From the NCBI RefSeq assembly GCF_003634585.1, contig NZ_RBLG01000001.1, forward strand, positions 930,001 through 994,000: DNA of 64,000 bases. Direction: 5' to 3'. Made by a program: the position numbers and the translations under genes. Each line of letters starts with the position of its first letter. The first letter of the stretch is position 1. Source of the stretch: Gillisia mitskevichiae (GTDB lineage Bacteria > Bacteroidota > Bacteroidia > Flavobacteriales > Flavobacteriaceae). Under the pieces are notes generated by a model. That model did not search any database and had not been told where the DNA came from. It worked only from the letters and a program-made list of their open reading frames with translations. Of this stretch, positions 25,716 through 34,742 are shown one piece after another.

Positions 25716-26618
25716 TTATTCTTTTTCTTCAGTAGAATCACTTGCTTTTTCAAGTGTTTCTTCTTTAGATTCTAATTTCACATCTTCTTTAGCCTCTTTC
25801 ATCGCTTTTTTATCTTCAGCATCTGTAGAAGGAACTTCTACGTTGTCATCAGATTTTTTTGCTTTTGCAGCTTTAGGAGCTTTGTCAGCTTTCTCTTCTT
25901 TGTTATCTTCTTTAGCATCTTTGTTAGACTTTCTTTCAGAAAGACCAGCAATAATAGATTCTGCCATGTAAGAAACAACTTTGTCAATAGATTTTGAAGC
26001 ATCATCATTAGATGGAATCACATATTCTACTTCACGAGGATCAGAATTTGTATCAACCATTGCAAAGATTGGAATGTTTAATTTTTGAGCTTCTTTTACC
26101 GCGATATGCTCACGGGTAATATCTACAACAAATAGAGCAGAAGGAAGACGGCTCATGTCTGAGATAGAACCTAAATTCTTCTCTAACTTAGCTCTTAAAC
26201 GGTCTACTTGTAAACGTTCTTTCTTAGAAAGAGTGTTGAAAGTACCATCCTTTTTCATTCTATCAATAGAAGACATTTTCTTAACTGCCTTACGGATAGT
26301 GATAAAGTTAGTAAGCATTCCACCAGGCCATCTTTCAGTGATGTATGGCATGTTGGCTTTTGCTGCATGTTCTGCAACAATTTCTTTTGCTTGTTTTTTT
26401 GTAGCTACAAAAAGTATTTTTCTTCCACTAGCAGCGATCTTATTAAGAGCTTCACCAGCTTCCTGCATTTTAGCAGCACTTTTATATAGGTTTATGATGT
26501 GAATCCCATTGCGTTCCATATAGATATATGGGGCCATGTTTGGGTTCCATCTTCTTGTAAGGTGACCAAAATGTACACCTGCATCAAGTAATTCTTTTAC
26601 TTCTACTTTGTTTGCCAT
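25716..26618 (-). CDS. rpsB: 30S ribosomal protein S2
   Basis: The 300-residue protein starts with VKELLDAGVHFGHLTRRWNP and keeps VVDITREHIAVKEA, both typical of S2. The last 65 residues or so are a low-complexity Lys/Glu/Ala/Asp tail, longer than in E. coli S2 and common in flavobacteria. The leader 26652-26722 is structured. Confidence 0.99.
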   Translation of the reverse strand: MANKVEVKELLDAGVHFGHLTRRWNPNMAPYIYMERNGIHIINLYKSAAKMQEAGEALNKIAASGRKILFVATKKQAKEIVAEHAAKANMPYITERWPGGMLTNFITIRKAVKKMSSIDRMKKDGTFNTLSKKERLQVDRLRAKLEKNLGSISDMSRLPSALFVVDITREHIAVKEAQKLNIPIFAMVDTNSDPREVEYVIPSNDDASKSIDKVVSYMAESIIAGLSERKSNKDAKEDNKEEKADKAPKAAKAKKSDDNVEVPSTDAEDKKAMKEAKEDVKLESKEETLEKASDSTEEKE

Positions 26619-26651
26619 TTTTGTAATAGTTTACGTTCTGTTGAGATAGCA

Positions 26652-26722
26652 ACCCCGCTAAGGCGTGGTTTAGATGCTAAACTAACCTCCGACACTTCGA
26701 CACGATTAGTGTGATATCGGAG
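26652..26722 (-). promoter_or_regulatory. Structured rpsB leader, candidate autoregulatory element
   Basis: In the 159-base gap between rpsI and rpsB, three hairpins can form: ACCCCGC with GCGTGGT (26652-26669), GTTTAG with CTAAAC (26668-26682) and CTCCGA with TCGGAG (26688-26722). The first two overlap, so they may be alternatives. Such a leader could be bound by S2 for feedback control. Inferred from folding by eye. Confidence 0.45.
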
Positions 26723-26777
26723 CAACAACAAAAATTTTAATTTTTTAAATGAACTTTCGGGACGATGCCCAACGATA

Positions 26778-27164
26778 TTAACGTTTAGAGAACTGGAATT
26801 TCTTTCTAGCTTTCTTCTGTCCGAATTTCTTACGTTCTACCATTCTTGGATCTCTGGTCATTAAACCTTCAGGCTTTAAAGTAGCTCTGTTTTCCGGGTC
26901 TAATTCTACCATCGCTCTAGAAATAGCAAGACGGATAGCTTCAGCTTGTCCAGTGATACCACCACCATAAACATTAACTTTGATATCGAAGGCTTCTTCG
27001 TTCCCAGTCATGTTAAGAGGTTGCATTACCTTATAAACTAAAGGTCCTGTAGTGAAATAATCGTTAAGATCCTTTTTGTTAATTGTAATGTTGCCTTTTC
27101 CTTGTCCAACATATACACGTGCAACAGCCGTTTTTCTACGGCCAATTTTGTGAATAACTTCCAT
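26778..27164 (-). CDS. rpsI: 30S ribosomal protein S9
   Basis: The 128-residue protein has IGRRKTAVARVYV at the start and the basic tail ending FQFSKR. It is full length. Its ATG overlaps the rplM stop by one base, so translation is coupled. Confidence 0.99.
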   Translation of the reverse strand: MEVIHKIGRRKTAVARVYVGQGKGNITINKKDLNDYFTTGPLVYKVMQPLNMTGNEEAFDIKVNVYGGGITGQAEAIRLAISRAMVELDPENRATLKPEGLMTRDPRMVERKKFGQKKARKKFQFSKR

Positions 27165-27619
27165 TACAAAAGATCGTTTAGGTTGATAGTTTTAGGCTTT
27201 TGTGCAGATTGATCATGTTCTGATCCTACATATACCTTTAAATTACGGAATATAGCTGCACCTAATTTGTTCTTAGGTAGCATTCCTTTTACCGCATTTT
27301 CAATTAACCTTTCCGGTCCTTTATTGAATAATTCGGTTGCAGTTAGACTGCGTTGTCCCCCAGGGTAGCCAGTATGGCGAATGTATTCTTTAGAATCCCA
27401 TTTCTTTCCTGTTAAGTTGATTTTCTCGGCATTGGTAACAATTACGTTATCACCGCAATCAACGTGTGGGGTGAAGTTAGGTTTGTATTTTCCTCTTAGT
27501 AGTTTTGCAACTATTGAAGAAAGACGACCTAAAGTCTGACCATCAGCATCTACGTGTACCCAATCTTTGGTCACGGTAGCCTTGTTGGCCGATACTGTTT
27601 TGTAGCTTAATGTGTCCAC
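27164..27619 (-). CDS. rplM: 50S ribosomal protein L13
   Basis: The 151-residue protein has DWVHVDADGQTLGRLSS and HTGYPGGQRS, both typical of L13. It is the first gene of the rplM-rpsI pair, with a consensus promoter and a hairpin leader upstream. Confidence 0.99.
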   Translation of the reverse strand: MDTLSYKTVSANKATVTKDWVHVDADGQTLGRLSSIVAKLLRGKYKPNFTPHVDCGDNVIVTNAEKINLTGKKWDSKEYIRHTGYPGGQRSLTATELFNKGPERLIENAVKGMLPKNKLGAAIFRNLKVYVGSEHDQSAQKPKTINLNDLL

Positions 27620-27654
27620 ACTAATTAATTTTACTTGTTATTAAACATTCCATT

Positions 27655-27690
27655 CCCTGCCCCTAGATAAATCTATCGGGAAAACAGGGG
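27655..27690 (-). promoter_or_regulatory. rplM 5' leader hairpin
   Basis: Just after the predicted start of transcription, the CCCTG and CAGGG arms (27655-27659, 27685-27690) enclose an inner CCC-N-AGAT / ATCT-N3-GGG stem (27661-27680). A double-stem leader right at the 5' end of an L13 transcript is a natural place for L13 autoregulation. Leaders of this kind are known for L13 in other bacteria; I cannot test whether this matches one. Confidence 0.5.
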
Positions 27691-27692
27691 TG

Positions 27693-27723
27693 CAAATGTA
27701 CAATTATAAATTCAGAATGCAAA
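27693..27723 (-). promoter_or_regulatory. rplM-rpsI promoter
   Basis: The minus strand has TTTG (27723-27720), 19 bases, then TACATTTG (27700-27693), a full match to the Bacteroidota housekeeping consensus TTTG/TANNTTTG. The rest of the 381-base gap 27620-28000 shows no gene. Confidence 0.85.
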
Positions 27724-28000
27724 TAGACCTTCATTAATTTATTAGAACAGAAATCATTGGCTGTCAATGTCTTTGATTTAAACTAAGTTGGGCTCCTAAT
27801 TCAAAGCCTGCTAACTCTCTAGATAGACGTTGTCATCAATGCAAAAGAAAATAGGAATATGAGATAATCCTCAGATACCAATATCGCTGAAATACCCCTA
27901 TTAACGATAAATGGTATTTTTCATGTTAATATTGTCATAAAAAACTTATGAAAAAACCTATTTTTGCTTTTTAGATTCCCTAATATCAAACACCTACATT

Positions 28001-28564
28001 ATGAAATTTTTTAAAATTAGTATTCTTTTTGCCATAGTTATATTTATCATCTCCTGTAGTAAGGAAGATGGAGCCGATTCTAACTCTTCATTCAAATCTA
28101 GTAATTTTGCTGCATCTATTAATCCTGATGATCTTGTTGGGGAGTGGAAACTCTCTACTATGCAAGCAGATACTTTGGTAGATCTTAATCAAGATGGTAC
28201 TGGAGATGAAAATCTTTTAAACGAATCCTCATGTTTTAACGATATGAAGATAATATTTAATGAGGATAAAACATTTTCTACCGTTAATGCACACCTAGAT
28301 TTTAATGGAGGAACAAGTGATGCCGAGTTTATATGTATAAAAAATAGAGTAGATTTTGGAACTTGGGATATTGAAGAAGCAGATCTAATTCTCAATATAA
28401 GTATAGATGGTACTATTTACACACAACGAAAGCCTCTTAACTATAATACTTCAACTTTTGGTTTTGGTGTTTCTAAAGCAGAATCAAATATATATGTTAC
28501 AGATCCAGGAGATACTTCTGCCTCTAAGATCAGAATTTTAGCTTTGGAATATACGAGGATATAA
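28001..28564 (+). CDS. Lipocalin-like lipoprotein
   Basis: The 187-residue protein has a lipobox (FIISCSK) and a beta-rich body beginning with LVGEWKLSTM, the start of lipocalin-like domains common in Bacteroidota. DLNQDGTGDEN is a calcium-loop-like stretch also frequent in these proteins. It is probably a surface or periplasmic lipoprotein with unknown ligand. Confidence 0.7.
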   Translation: MKFFKISILFAIVIFIISCSKEDGADSNSSFKSSNFAASINPDDLVGEWKLSTMQADTLVDLNQDGTGDENLLNESSCFNDMKIIFNEDKTFSTVNAHLDFNGGTSDAEFICIKNRVDFGTWDIEEADLILNISIDGTIYTQRKPLNYNTSTFGFGVSKAESNIYVTDPGDTSASKIRILALEYTRI

Positions 28565-28582
28565 AAATTTAGTTTTAAGTTG

Positions 28583-28617
28583 AAAAAGCCGTTCAGTTTG
28601 ATTGAACGGCTTTTTTT
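28583..28617. terminator. Bidirectional terminator
   Basis: AAAAGCCGTTCA and its complement form a 12-bp stem around GTTTGAT, with T/A runs on either side. It ends the lipocalin-like gene and, on the other strand, polA. Confidence 0.9.
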
Positions 28618-28673
28618 ATATTTTAATTTAAGTAGTGTTCTTTATCTTTTACTTCAGAATATTTAACTTCTGC

Positions 28674-28736
28674 TAACTGCTAACTGCTAACTGCTAACTG
28701 CTAACTGCTAACTGCTAACTGCTAACTGCTAACTAG
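28674..28736. repeat. Heptamer tandem repeat TAACTGC at the polA stop codon
   Basis: Eight exact copies of TAACTGC (28674-28729) are followed by TAACTAG, whose CTA (28733-28735) is the complement of the polA stop codon. The unit is 7 bp, so copy-number change shifts the frame only beyond the stop. Single diverged copies occur near 20860 (AGCAGTTGGCAGT) and 22797. Confidence 0.95.
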
Positions 28737-31564
28737 TGTGCTTCCAGCCAATCTTTACCTTCTCCTAAATCTACATCTAGAGGAACTTCCATCATGAAAG
28801 CGTTTTCCATTTCTTCCTTTATCATTTTTCTCATAACAGGTAACTCCTCTTTGTAGGCATCAAATACCAATTCATCATGTACTTGTAAAAGCATTTTGGT
28901 TTTAAAACCGCCTTCTTTTAATTTTCGGTGAATATTGATCATCGCTAATTTAATAATATCTGCCGCGCTTCCTTGGATAGGAGCATTCACAGCATTACGC
29001 TCTGCGGCTCCTCGAACTACAGCATTTTGCGAATTAATATCCTTTAAATATCTACGTCTACCTAGAACGGTTTGCACATATCCATTGTCTCTTGCAAAAT
29101 CAACCTGGTCTTGCATGTAAATTTTCAATTTAGGATATGTTGCGTAATAGGTTTCTATAAGTTCCTTAGCTTCTCCTCTGGAAAGATCTGTCTGATTGCT
29201 CAGGCCAAATGCAGAAACCCCATAGATGATCCCGAAATTCACCGTTTTTGCATTGCTACGTTGTTCTCTGGTAACTTCTTCTAATGGCACATTAAAAACT
29301 CTGGCAGCTGTAGAAGCATGAATGTCTTCTCCCTTTTTAAATGCTTCTATCATATTATCCTCTTTGCTTAAAGCGGCTATGATTCGAAGTTCTATTTGAG
29401 AATAATCTGCTGCTAGCAAGGTGTAATTTTCATCTCGTGGAATAAATGCTTTTCTAACTTGTCTTCCTCTTTCAGTTCTTATTGGGATGTTTTGCAGATT
29501 TGGATTGTTGGAACTCAATCTTCCCGTTGCAGCAACCGTCTGCATATAATCTGTATGTACTCTCCCTGTTGTTTTTTCAACTTGTGTTGGTAAAGCATCT
29601 ATATAGGTGTTTTTTAATTTCACCAAACCTCTATATTCCAGTACGCTTTTTACGATCTCATGTTCAGATGCCAAATAGGAAAGCACATCTTCGCTTGTGG
29701 AATACTGACCCGTTTTTGTCTTTTTTGGTTTCTTAACTAATTCTAATTTTTCAAAAAGAATGATCCCAAGTTGCTTTGGAGATGCGATATTAAATTCTTC
29801 ACCAGCCTCTTCATAGATCTTCTTCTCTAGAGTTGCTATATCTTTTTCTAATTCTGAAGAAAGCGATTTTAAGAAATCTTCATCTAAATTGATTCCTTCC
29901 AGTTCCATATCTGCTAATACTCTTACCAGTGGAATCTCTATTTCATTGAAAAGTTTTTCGGTTTCTGCTTCTTTTAACTCTGGCTGAAAATGTTGTTTTA
30001 ATTGAAGCGTGATATCTGCATCTTCCACTGCATATTCAGTTTGCTTGTCCAAAGGAACATCTCTCATATTCCCCTGATTCTTTCCTTTTTTGCCAATAAG
30101 CTCTGTGATAGACTGCGGAGTATAGTTAAGGTATGTTTCCGCAAGCACATCCATATTATGTCGCATATCTGGATTTATAAGATAATGCGCGATCATAGTA
30201 TCGAATAAATTTCCTCTTACCTCAACCTTATATTTAGCTAATACTTTAATATCATATTTTAAATTCTGACCGATCTTCTCAATTCCTTCAGCTTCAAAAA
30301 AGGGACGTAATTTCTCAATGATCGCTTGCGCTTCAGCATCATCTTCCGGGAAGGGCAGATAAAAGCCTTTTCCAGTTTCCCAGGAAAATGCGATCCCTAC
30401 CAATTTTGCTTCTAAGGGATTTAAACTTGTAGTTTCAGTATCAAAACAAACACTGGTTTGCTTTAATAAGTTTTTCAGAAACATCTCAATAGCCATATTG
30501 CTGGTAAGACTTTGATAGACATGACCAGAAGTTGACAAGTCTTTTCTACTAGAAGTTTCTTCAATTACAGTAGCATCTCCACCAAATAATGAAAATTGAC
30601 CAGCTCCCGCAGTTGGATCCTTGGCTTGAGCTTTTGCGGTTGGAGTTCCCGAAACCTGAGTTGGAGTCGCAGTTTGTTCTCCTGAAAATAATTTTAGAAA
30701 CTGATCTTTCAATCTTCGGAATTCCAATTCTTCAAATAAAAGTTGAACTTTATCCCCGTCTGGCTGAGACAATTCATAGTTTTCAGCATGAAATGTCACC
30801 GCACAATCGGTAATAATTGTTGCCAATCTTTTCGAAAGTATTCCTAAGTCTTTGTTGGCTTCTATCTTCTCTTTCATTTTCCCTTTTAGCTTATCTGTAT
30901 TTGCTAAAAGTTCTTCCATGCTTCCAAATTCAGCTAAAAATTTCTTTGCTGTTTTTTCACCTACACCGGGAAGTCCAGGGATATTATCCGATGCATCTCC
31001 CATCATACCAAGAAAATCTATCACTTGCTCTGGGCGTTCTACTCCAAATTTTTTCTGTACTTCAGGAATGCCTAAAATTTCGATCCCATTACCCATTCTC
31101 GCTGGGCGATACATAAAGATGTTTTCTGAAACTAACTGAGCGAAATCCTTATCTGGAGTAACCATAAAGGTTTTATAACCCTCTTTCTCTGCTTGTTTTG
31201 CTAAAGTTCCAATTACATCATCTGCTTCGCAACCTGGTAATTCCACCACGGGAATATGCATGGCGTGCAAAATATCCTTTATATAAGGGATAGAAATTTT
31301 TATAGGTTCTGGCGTAGCGTCTCTGTTTGCTTTATAATCTGAATATAATTCAGTTCTTTCATGACTTCCATCTTTATCAAAACATACTGCTAAATGATCT
31401 GGCCTCTCTCTACGGATCACATCAAAAAGGGAATTTGTGAATCCCATAATTGCTGAAGTGTCCAAACCTTTAGAATTGATTCGTGGGTTTTTTATAAAGG
31501 CGTAATAGCCTCTAAATATTAAAGCGTAAGCATCAAGTAGAAATAAGCGTTTTTGGTCTGCCAT
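28733..31564 (-). CDS. polA: DNA polymerase I
   Basis: The 943-residue protein is full length. It has the 5'-nuclease domain (residues 1-300), a 3'-5' exonuclease domain whose motifs are intact (CFDTETTSL, GQNLKYDIKVL, YAVEDADIT), and a polymerase domain with motif A LLAADYSQIELRI, motif B SNAKTVNFGIIYG and motif C QVHDELVF. Proofreading should therefore be functional, which is not so in all PolA proteins. It replaces RNA primers and fills repair gaps. Confidence 0.99.
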   Translation of the reverse strand: MADQKRLFLLDAYALIFRGYYAFIKNPRINSKGLDTSAIMGFTNSLFDVIRRERPDHLAVCFDKDGSHERTELYSDYKANRDATPEPIKISIPYIKDILHAMHIPVVELPGCEADDVIGTLAKQAEKEGYKTFMVTPDKDFAQLVSENIFMYRPARMGNGIEILGIPEVQKKFGVERPEQVIDFLGMMGDASDNIPGLPGVGEKTAKKFLAEFGSMEELLANTDKLKGKMKEKIEANKDLGILSKRLATIITDCAVTFHAENYELSQPDGDKVQLLFEELEFRRLKDQFLKLFSGEQTATPTQVSGTPTAKAQAKDPTAGAGQFSLFGGDATVIEETSSRKDLSTSGHVYQSLTSNMAIEMFLKNLLKQTSVCFDTETTSLNPLEAKLVGIAFSWETGKGFYLPFPEDDAEAQAIIEKLRPFFEAEGIEKIGQNLKYDIKVLAKYKVEVRGNLFDTMIAHYLINPDMRHNMDVLAETYLNYTPQSITELIGKKGKNQGNMRDVPLDKQTEYAVEDADITLQLKQHFQPELKEAETEKLFNEIEIPLVRVLADMELEGINLDEDFLKSLSSELEKDIATLEKKIYEEAGEEFNIASPKQLGIILFEKLELVKKPKKTKTGQYSTSEDVLSYLASEHEIVKSVLEYRGLVKLKNTYIDALPTQVEKTTGRVHTDYMQTVAATGRLSSNNPNLQNIPIRTERGRQVRKAFIPRDENYTLLAADYSQIELRIIAALSKEDNMIEAFKKGEDIHASTAARVFNVPLEEVTREQRSNAKTVNFGIIYGVSAFGLSNQTDLSRGEAKELIETYYATYPKLKIYMQDQVDFARDNGYVQTVLGRRRYLKDINSQNAVVRGAAERNAVNAPIQGSAADIIKLAMINIHRKLKEGGFKTKMLLQVHDELVFDAYKEELPVMRKMIKEEMENAFMMEVPLDVDLGEGKDWLEAH

Positions 31565-31585
31565 GGGTAAGGATTAATTGAAATT

Positions 31586-31624
31586 CAAAACTACAAAGTT
31601 ATTGCCTAATAACCTGTTTCGAAA
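31586..31624 (-). promoter_or_regulatory. polA promoter
   Basis: The minus strand has TTTC (31624-31621), 19 bases, then TAACTTTG (31601-31594). A second TANNTTTG match, TAGTTTTG, follows directly at 31593-31586. Both are upstream of the polA ATG at 31564. Confidence 0.7.
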
Positions 31625-31794
31625 TTTTAAAACTGAAATTTATTGGTTAATCACTTCCATTTAATGGTTTTTCAGAAATTTAGTAAAAATGACAAAAAGT
31701 CTAATAATTGCTGGATATCTTTAAAAAATTTAAGTAAATAATTTACGTTTTGTTGAATTGAAAATTTAACTCGAAAATTATTTTTTTATCTGCC

Positions 31795-31879
31795 CTTCAT
31801 TTATTTTGCTCGTCCAAAATAAACGAAGCAAACAAAACGACGCCTTTTTCAAGGAATTTTTTGGCGAAAAGGCCAAAAA
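31795..31879. repeat. Intergenic palindromic element in the 467-base gap 31565-32031
   Basis: CTTCATTTATTTTG (31795-31808) and CAAAATAAACGAAG (31815-31828) form a 14-bp stem with one mismatch around CTCGTC. A second perfect stem, TTTTTGGC with GCCAAAAA, lies at 31858-31879. The rest of the gap has the polA promoter at its left end and no gene. Similar CTTCGTTT-TTTTGG palindromes are, as I recall, dispersed in Bacteroidota genomes. Confidence 0.6.
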
Positions 31880-32031
31880 CCGTACTAAAATTTTCCGCGG
31901 ATAGGCGATGGAAAAAACACCCATCCTGAATCTCGGAAATTTTACCACATATTCTACGAAAAAGAATTAAAAAATCTTATTTCTGGATAATTGACCAAGG
32001 CATTTTTCGGGAAAAAACCCTCAGTGATGGT

Positions 32032-33024
32032 TTAAAAATTGTAAGAGCTGGGAATATTTTCATTTTTCCCATCTTGATACTTTACATAACTGAAGCCCTT
32101 TTGTATACAATGAGAGCCTATTTCTCCTTTCTTATTAACAGCGATAAATGCAGCTTGAAATTCCTTATAATTAGGATTAGCCTTAATGATTCTGTTTATG
32201 GCTTCTTCGCAAGCTTCTTGTGGAGATTTTCCTTGTCGCATTAATTCTACGATCAAGAAACTACCAACACTTTTCATAATCGCTTCTCCCATTCCGGTTG
32301 CTACTGCACCGCCAACTTCATTATCTAAAAATAATCCGGATCCAATAATTGGGGAATCTCCAACGCGACCATTAATCTTATAAGATAAACCCGAACTGGT
32401 ACAAGCACCAGCAATATCTCCATTTTTATCTATGCACAACATCCCAATGGTATCATGATTTTCTATGTTGATGATTGGCTTGTATTCTTTTTTCTCAAGC
32501 CATTTTTTATAAGCTTCTTTCGAGCTTTCCGTAAAGAGCTCCTCCTTTTCAAATCCTTGCTGAAGTGCAAAAAGATCGGCACCTTCTCCGGCTAACATTA
32601 CATGCGGAGTTTCTTCCATCACTTTTCTAGCCACAGATGCTGCTTTAGATGTATGTTTTAAATAGACCACTGCACCGGCATTCCCACTTGGGGACATAAT
32701 GCAAGCATCCAAAGTTACATTTCCATCCCTGTCTGGTGCGCCGCCTTTTCCGACCGTAGTATTTCTAACATCTGCTTCTTCCACCATTACACCCTGTTCT
32801 ACTGCATCTAGTGCATTGGCGCCATTAGCTAATAATTCCCCTGCTTTTTTACTGGCGTTTGGAAAATTCCAAGTAGCAATAGTGAGAGGAAACATATCTG
32901 ATTTATGCTGTGTCATTTCTGAAAAATTTAAGGTGTTTATGGTAAATGCGGATAGCGGATTGGAAAGAAGACTTAAGCCAACATAGCTTAGGGTGGATTT
33001 GGTAATAAAATGTCGTCTTTTCAA
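32032..33024 (-). CDS. N4-(beta-N-acetylglucosaminyl)-L-asparaginase (glycosylasparaginase)
   Basis: The 330-residue protein belongs to the Ntn-hydrolase asparaginase family. ENHDTIGMLCID contains the HDT site at which the precursor cleaves itself to free the catalytic Thr, and GGAPDRDGNVTLDACIM and GSGLFLDNEVGGAVATGMGE are also typical. The N-terminus (MKRRHFITKSTLSYVGLSLL) is a signal peptide of Tat type, so it works outside the cytoplasm. It removes GlcNAc-linked asparagine from degraded glycoproteins. Confidence 0.92.
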   Translation of the reverse strand: MKRRHFITKSTLSYVGLSLLSNPLSAFTINTLNFSEMTQHKSDMFPLTIATWNFPNASKKAGELLANGANALDAVEQGVMVEEADVRNTTVGKGGAPDRDGNVTLDACIMSPSGNAGAVVYLKHTSKAASVARKVMEETPHVMLAGEGADLFALQQGFEKEELFTESSKEAYKKWLEKKEYKPIINIENHDTIGMLCIDKNGDIAGACTSSGLSYKINGRVGDSPIIGSGLFLDNEVGGAVATGMGEAIMKSVGSFLIVELMRQGKSPQEACEEAINRIIKANPNYKEFQAAFIAVNKKGEIGSHCIQKGFSYVKYQDGKNENIPSSYNF

Positions 33025-33257
33025 ATTGAATCTGAGTTAATCGTGGTATAAATTTAAAAATTAGTCTTAATTAAAAACAGTGATCTGCTAATTAGTTTAT
33101 CTATATTTAAGTCCTAACTTAGTTACTCCCTAATATATTGTCAATTTGGTCTATATTTAACGAAAATGGACTTAAGTCGCACTTTAATTTAAATTAAAAT
33201 GAGTTCTTCCTGCAAGTATAAATATTATTTTCACTTTTCATAATTCTCTATACCTCT

Positions 33258-34742
33258 ATGTTTGCAAGTGAAACCTGGTCTTTATACGTAACTCTTCTCC
33301 TTATTGTTTATTCTTTGGTAATTATATTTTTTGTTGTTCGCGGAATGCGGAAAACAAAGGATATAGATGATTTTGCACTCGGTAGCAAAGGCTTCCCGGC
33401 TTGGGCAGTTGGCTTATCCCTTGCAGCTTCCATGACCAGTGCAGCTACTTTTATAATAAATCCCGGCTTTATTGCCTTATACGGATTTGCCGGCCTAATA
33501 TCTTTTGGATTTGTAATGCCAATTGCCATTTTTGGCTCTCTTATATTTTTCACTAAAGCTTTTCAGAAATACGGTTCAACTGTAAAAGCCTTGACCATGG
33601 CGCAGTGGATAGGTAAAAGGTACGACAGCAAAGGCCTAACCATTTTCTTTGCTTTTTTATCATTGTTGCTCATCACTTTTATAGTTTTGATATGTGTTGG
33701 TCTCACGCAAATAATTTCCAAATCTTTAAATTTGGAACCTTTTTATGTCTTGTTAGCTTTAATAGTTTTTGTGTTTGGATATATGATGTTTGGAGGTGCA
33801 AATTCTATGGTTTACACCAATTCTATTCAAGCCATTATCATGTTTGTAGTAGCTATTATTTTGATACTTTCTGGAGCTGAATATTTTAATGGAGGGCTAG
33901 ATGGATTCGCCACTATATTGGATAATATAGACCCAAATCTTACCCAAACCACCAATGAAAAGAGCTTTTTGTTTCGTGATTATTTCGAAATAATTTTCTG
34001 CCAAATTATTATAGGGATCGCAATTGTTTGCCAACCGCATATTATTACAAAATCATTGTTTTTAAGGGATGCTAAATCTGTGAATAAATATTTATTTATT
34101 GCTATTGGTTGTATGACGGTCTTCTTTTTAGTTGTTATGGTGGGCTTCTATGCAAGAATTACTTTTCCAGATCTTACTTTAGAAGGGGTTCCTCTTAAAA
34201 TGGATGAATTGGTTTCTGCATACGTGGTCAAAACTTTTTCAGCCGGAGTTGGAGTTATAATAGTTGCCGGACTTATATCTGCAGGACTTTCTACCTTGGA
34301 AGGATTAATCCAGTCCCTTTCCACTACTATAAGCACCGATCTTATAACTCCTTTGTTTCCTTCAGTAAAAAAAATTAGCGGATTTGCATTGAATAAGATT
34401 GTGATTATAGCATTGGGAATAGTTAGCTTTTGGTTGAGTTATGATCAGATTTTAAACCCGGACATTAGTGTAGCGATCTTTGCTCAAAATGGAGTGTATG
34501 CATATTTTGCTGCTGCCTTTGTGCCGGTTTTGTTTGGGATCTACTTTAAAAAAGTGAGTAAAAATGCGGTGATCATTGCAAGTGTTTCTGCAGTTGTGCT
34601 ACACTTCACGATTTATTACGGTCGGTTTACACCATATATGCAGGAGCCGGTTAATAATCCCGGAGTTTCAGCTGCGATAGCAATTGTAGCTTCTTTTATA
34701 ATTGGTAATTCGATATATTTATTCAGTAAAAAACAAGTATGA
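33258..34742 (+). CDS. Sodium:solute symporter (SSS family)
   Basis: The 494-residue protein has about 13 membrane helices and the SSS features GSKGFPAWAVGLSLAASMTSA and AGLISAGLSTLEGLIQSLSTT, the latter around the second sodium site. It is the first of a chain of genes running to 42793 and overlaps the acyl-CoA synthetase start (ATGA). Together with the 3-hydroxybutyrate dehydrogenase at the other end, a monocarboxylate or hydroxy-acid substrate is likely, but the sequence alone does not show it. Confidence 0.92.
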   Translation: MFASETWSLYVTLLLIVYSLVIIFFVVRGMRKTKDIDDFALGSKGFPAWAVGLSLAASMTSAATFIINPGFIALYGFAGLISFGFVMPIAIFGSLIFFTKAFQKYGSTVKALTMAQWIGKRYDSKGLTIFFAFLSLLLITFIVLICVGLTQIISKSLNLEPFYVLLALIVFVFGYMMFGGANSMVYTNSIQAIIMFVVAIILILSGAEYFNGGLDGFATILDNIDPNLTQTTNEKSFLFRDYFEIIFCQIIIGIAIVCQPHIITKSLFLRDAKSVNKYLFIAIGCMTVFFLVVMVGFYARITFPDLTLEGVPLKMDELVSAYVVKTFSAGVGVIIVAGLISAGLSTLEGLIQSLSTTISTDLITPLFPSVKKISGFALNKIVIIALGIVSFWLSYDQILNPDISVAIFAQNGVYAYFAAAFVPVLFGIYFKKVSKNAVIIASVSAVVLHFTIYYGRFTPYMQEPVNNPGVSAAIAIVASFIIGNSIYLFSKKQV

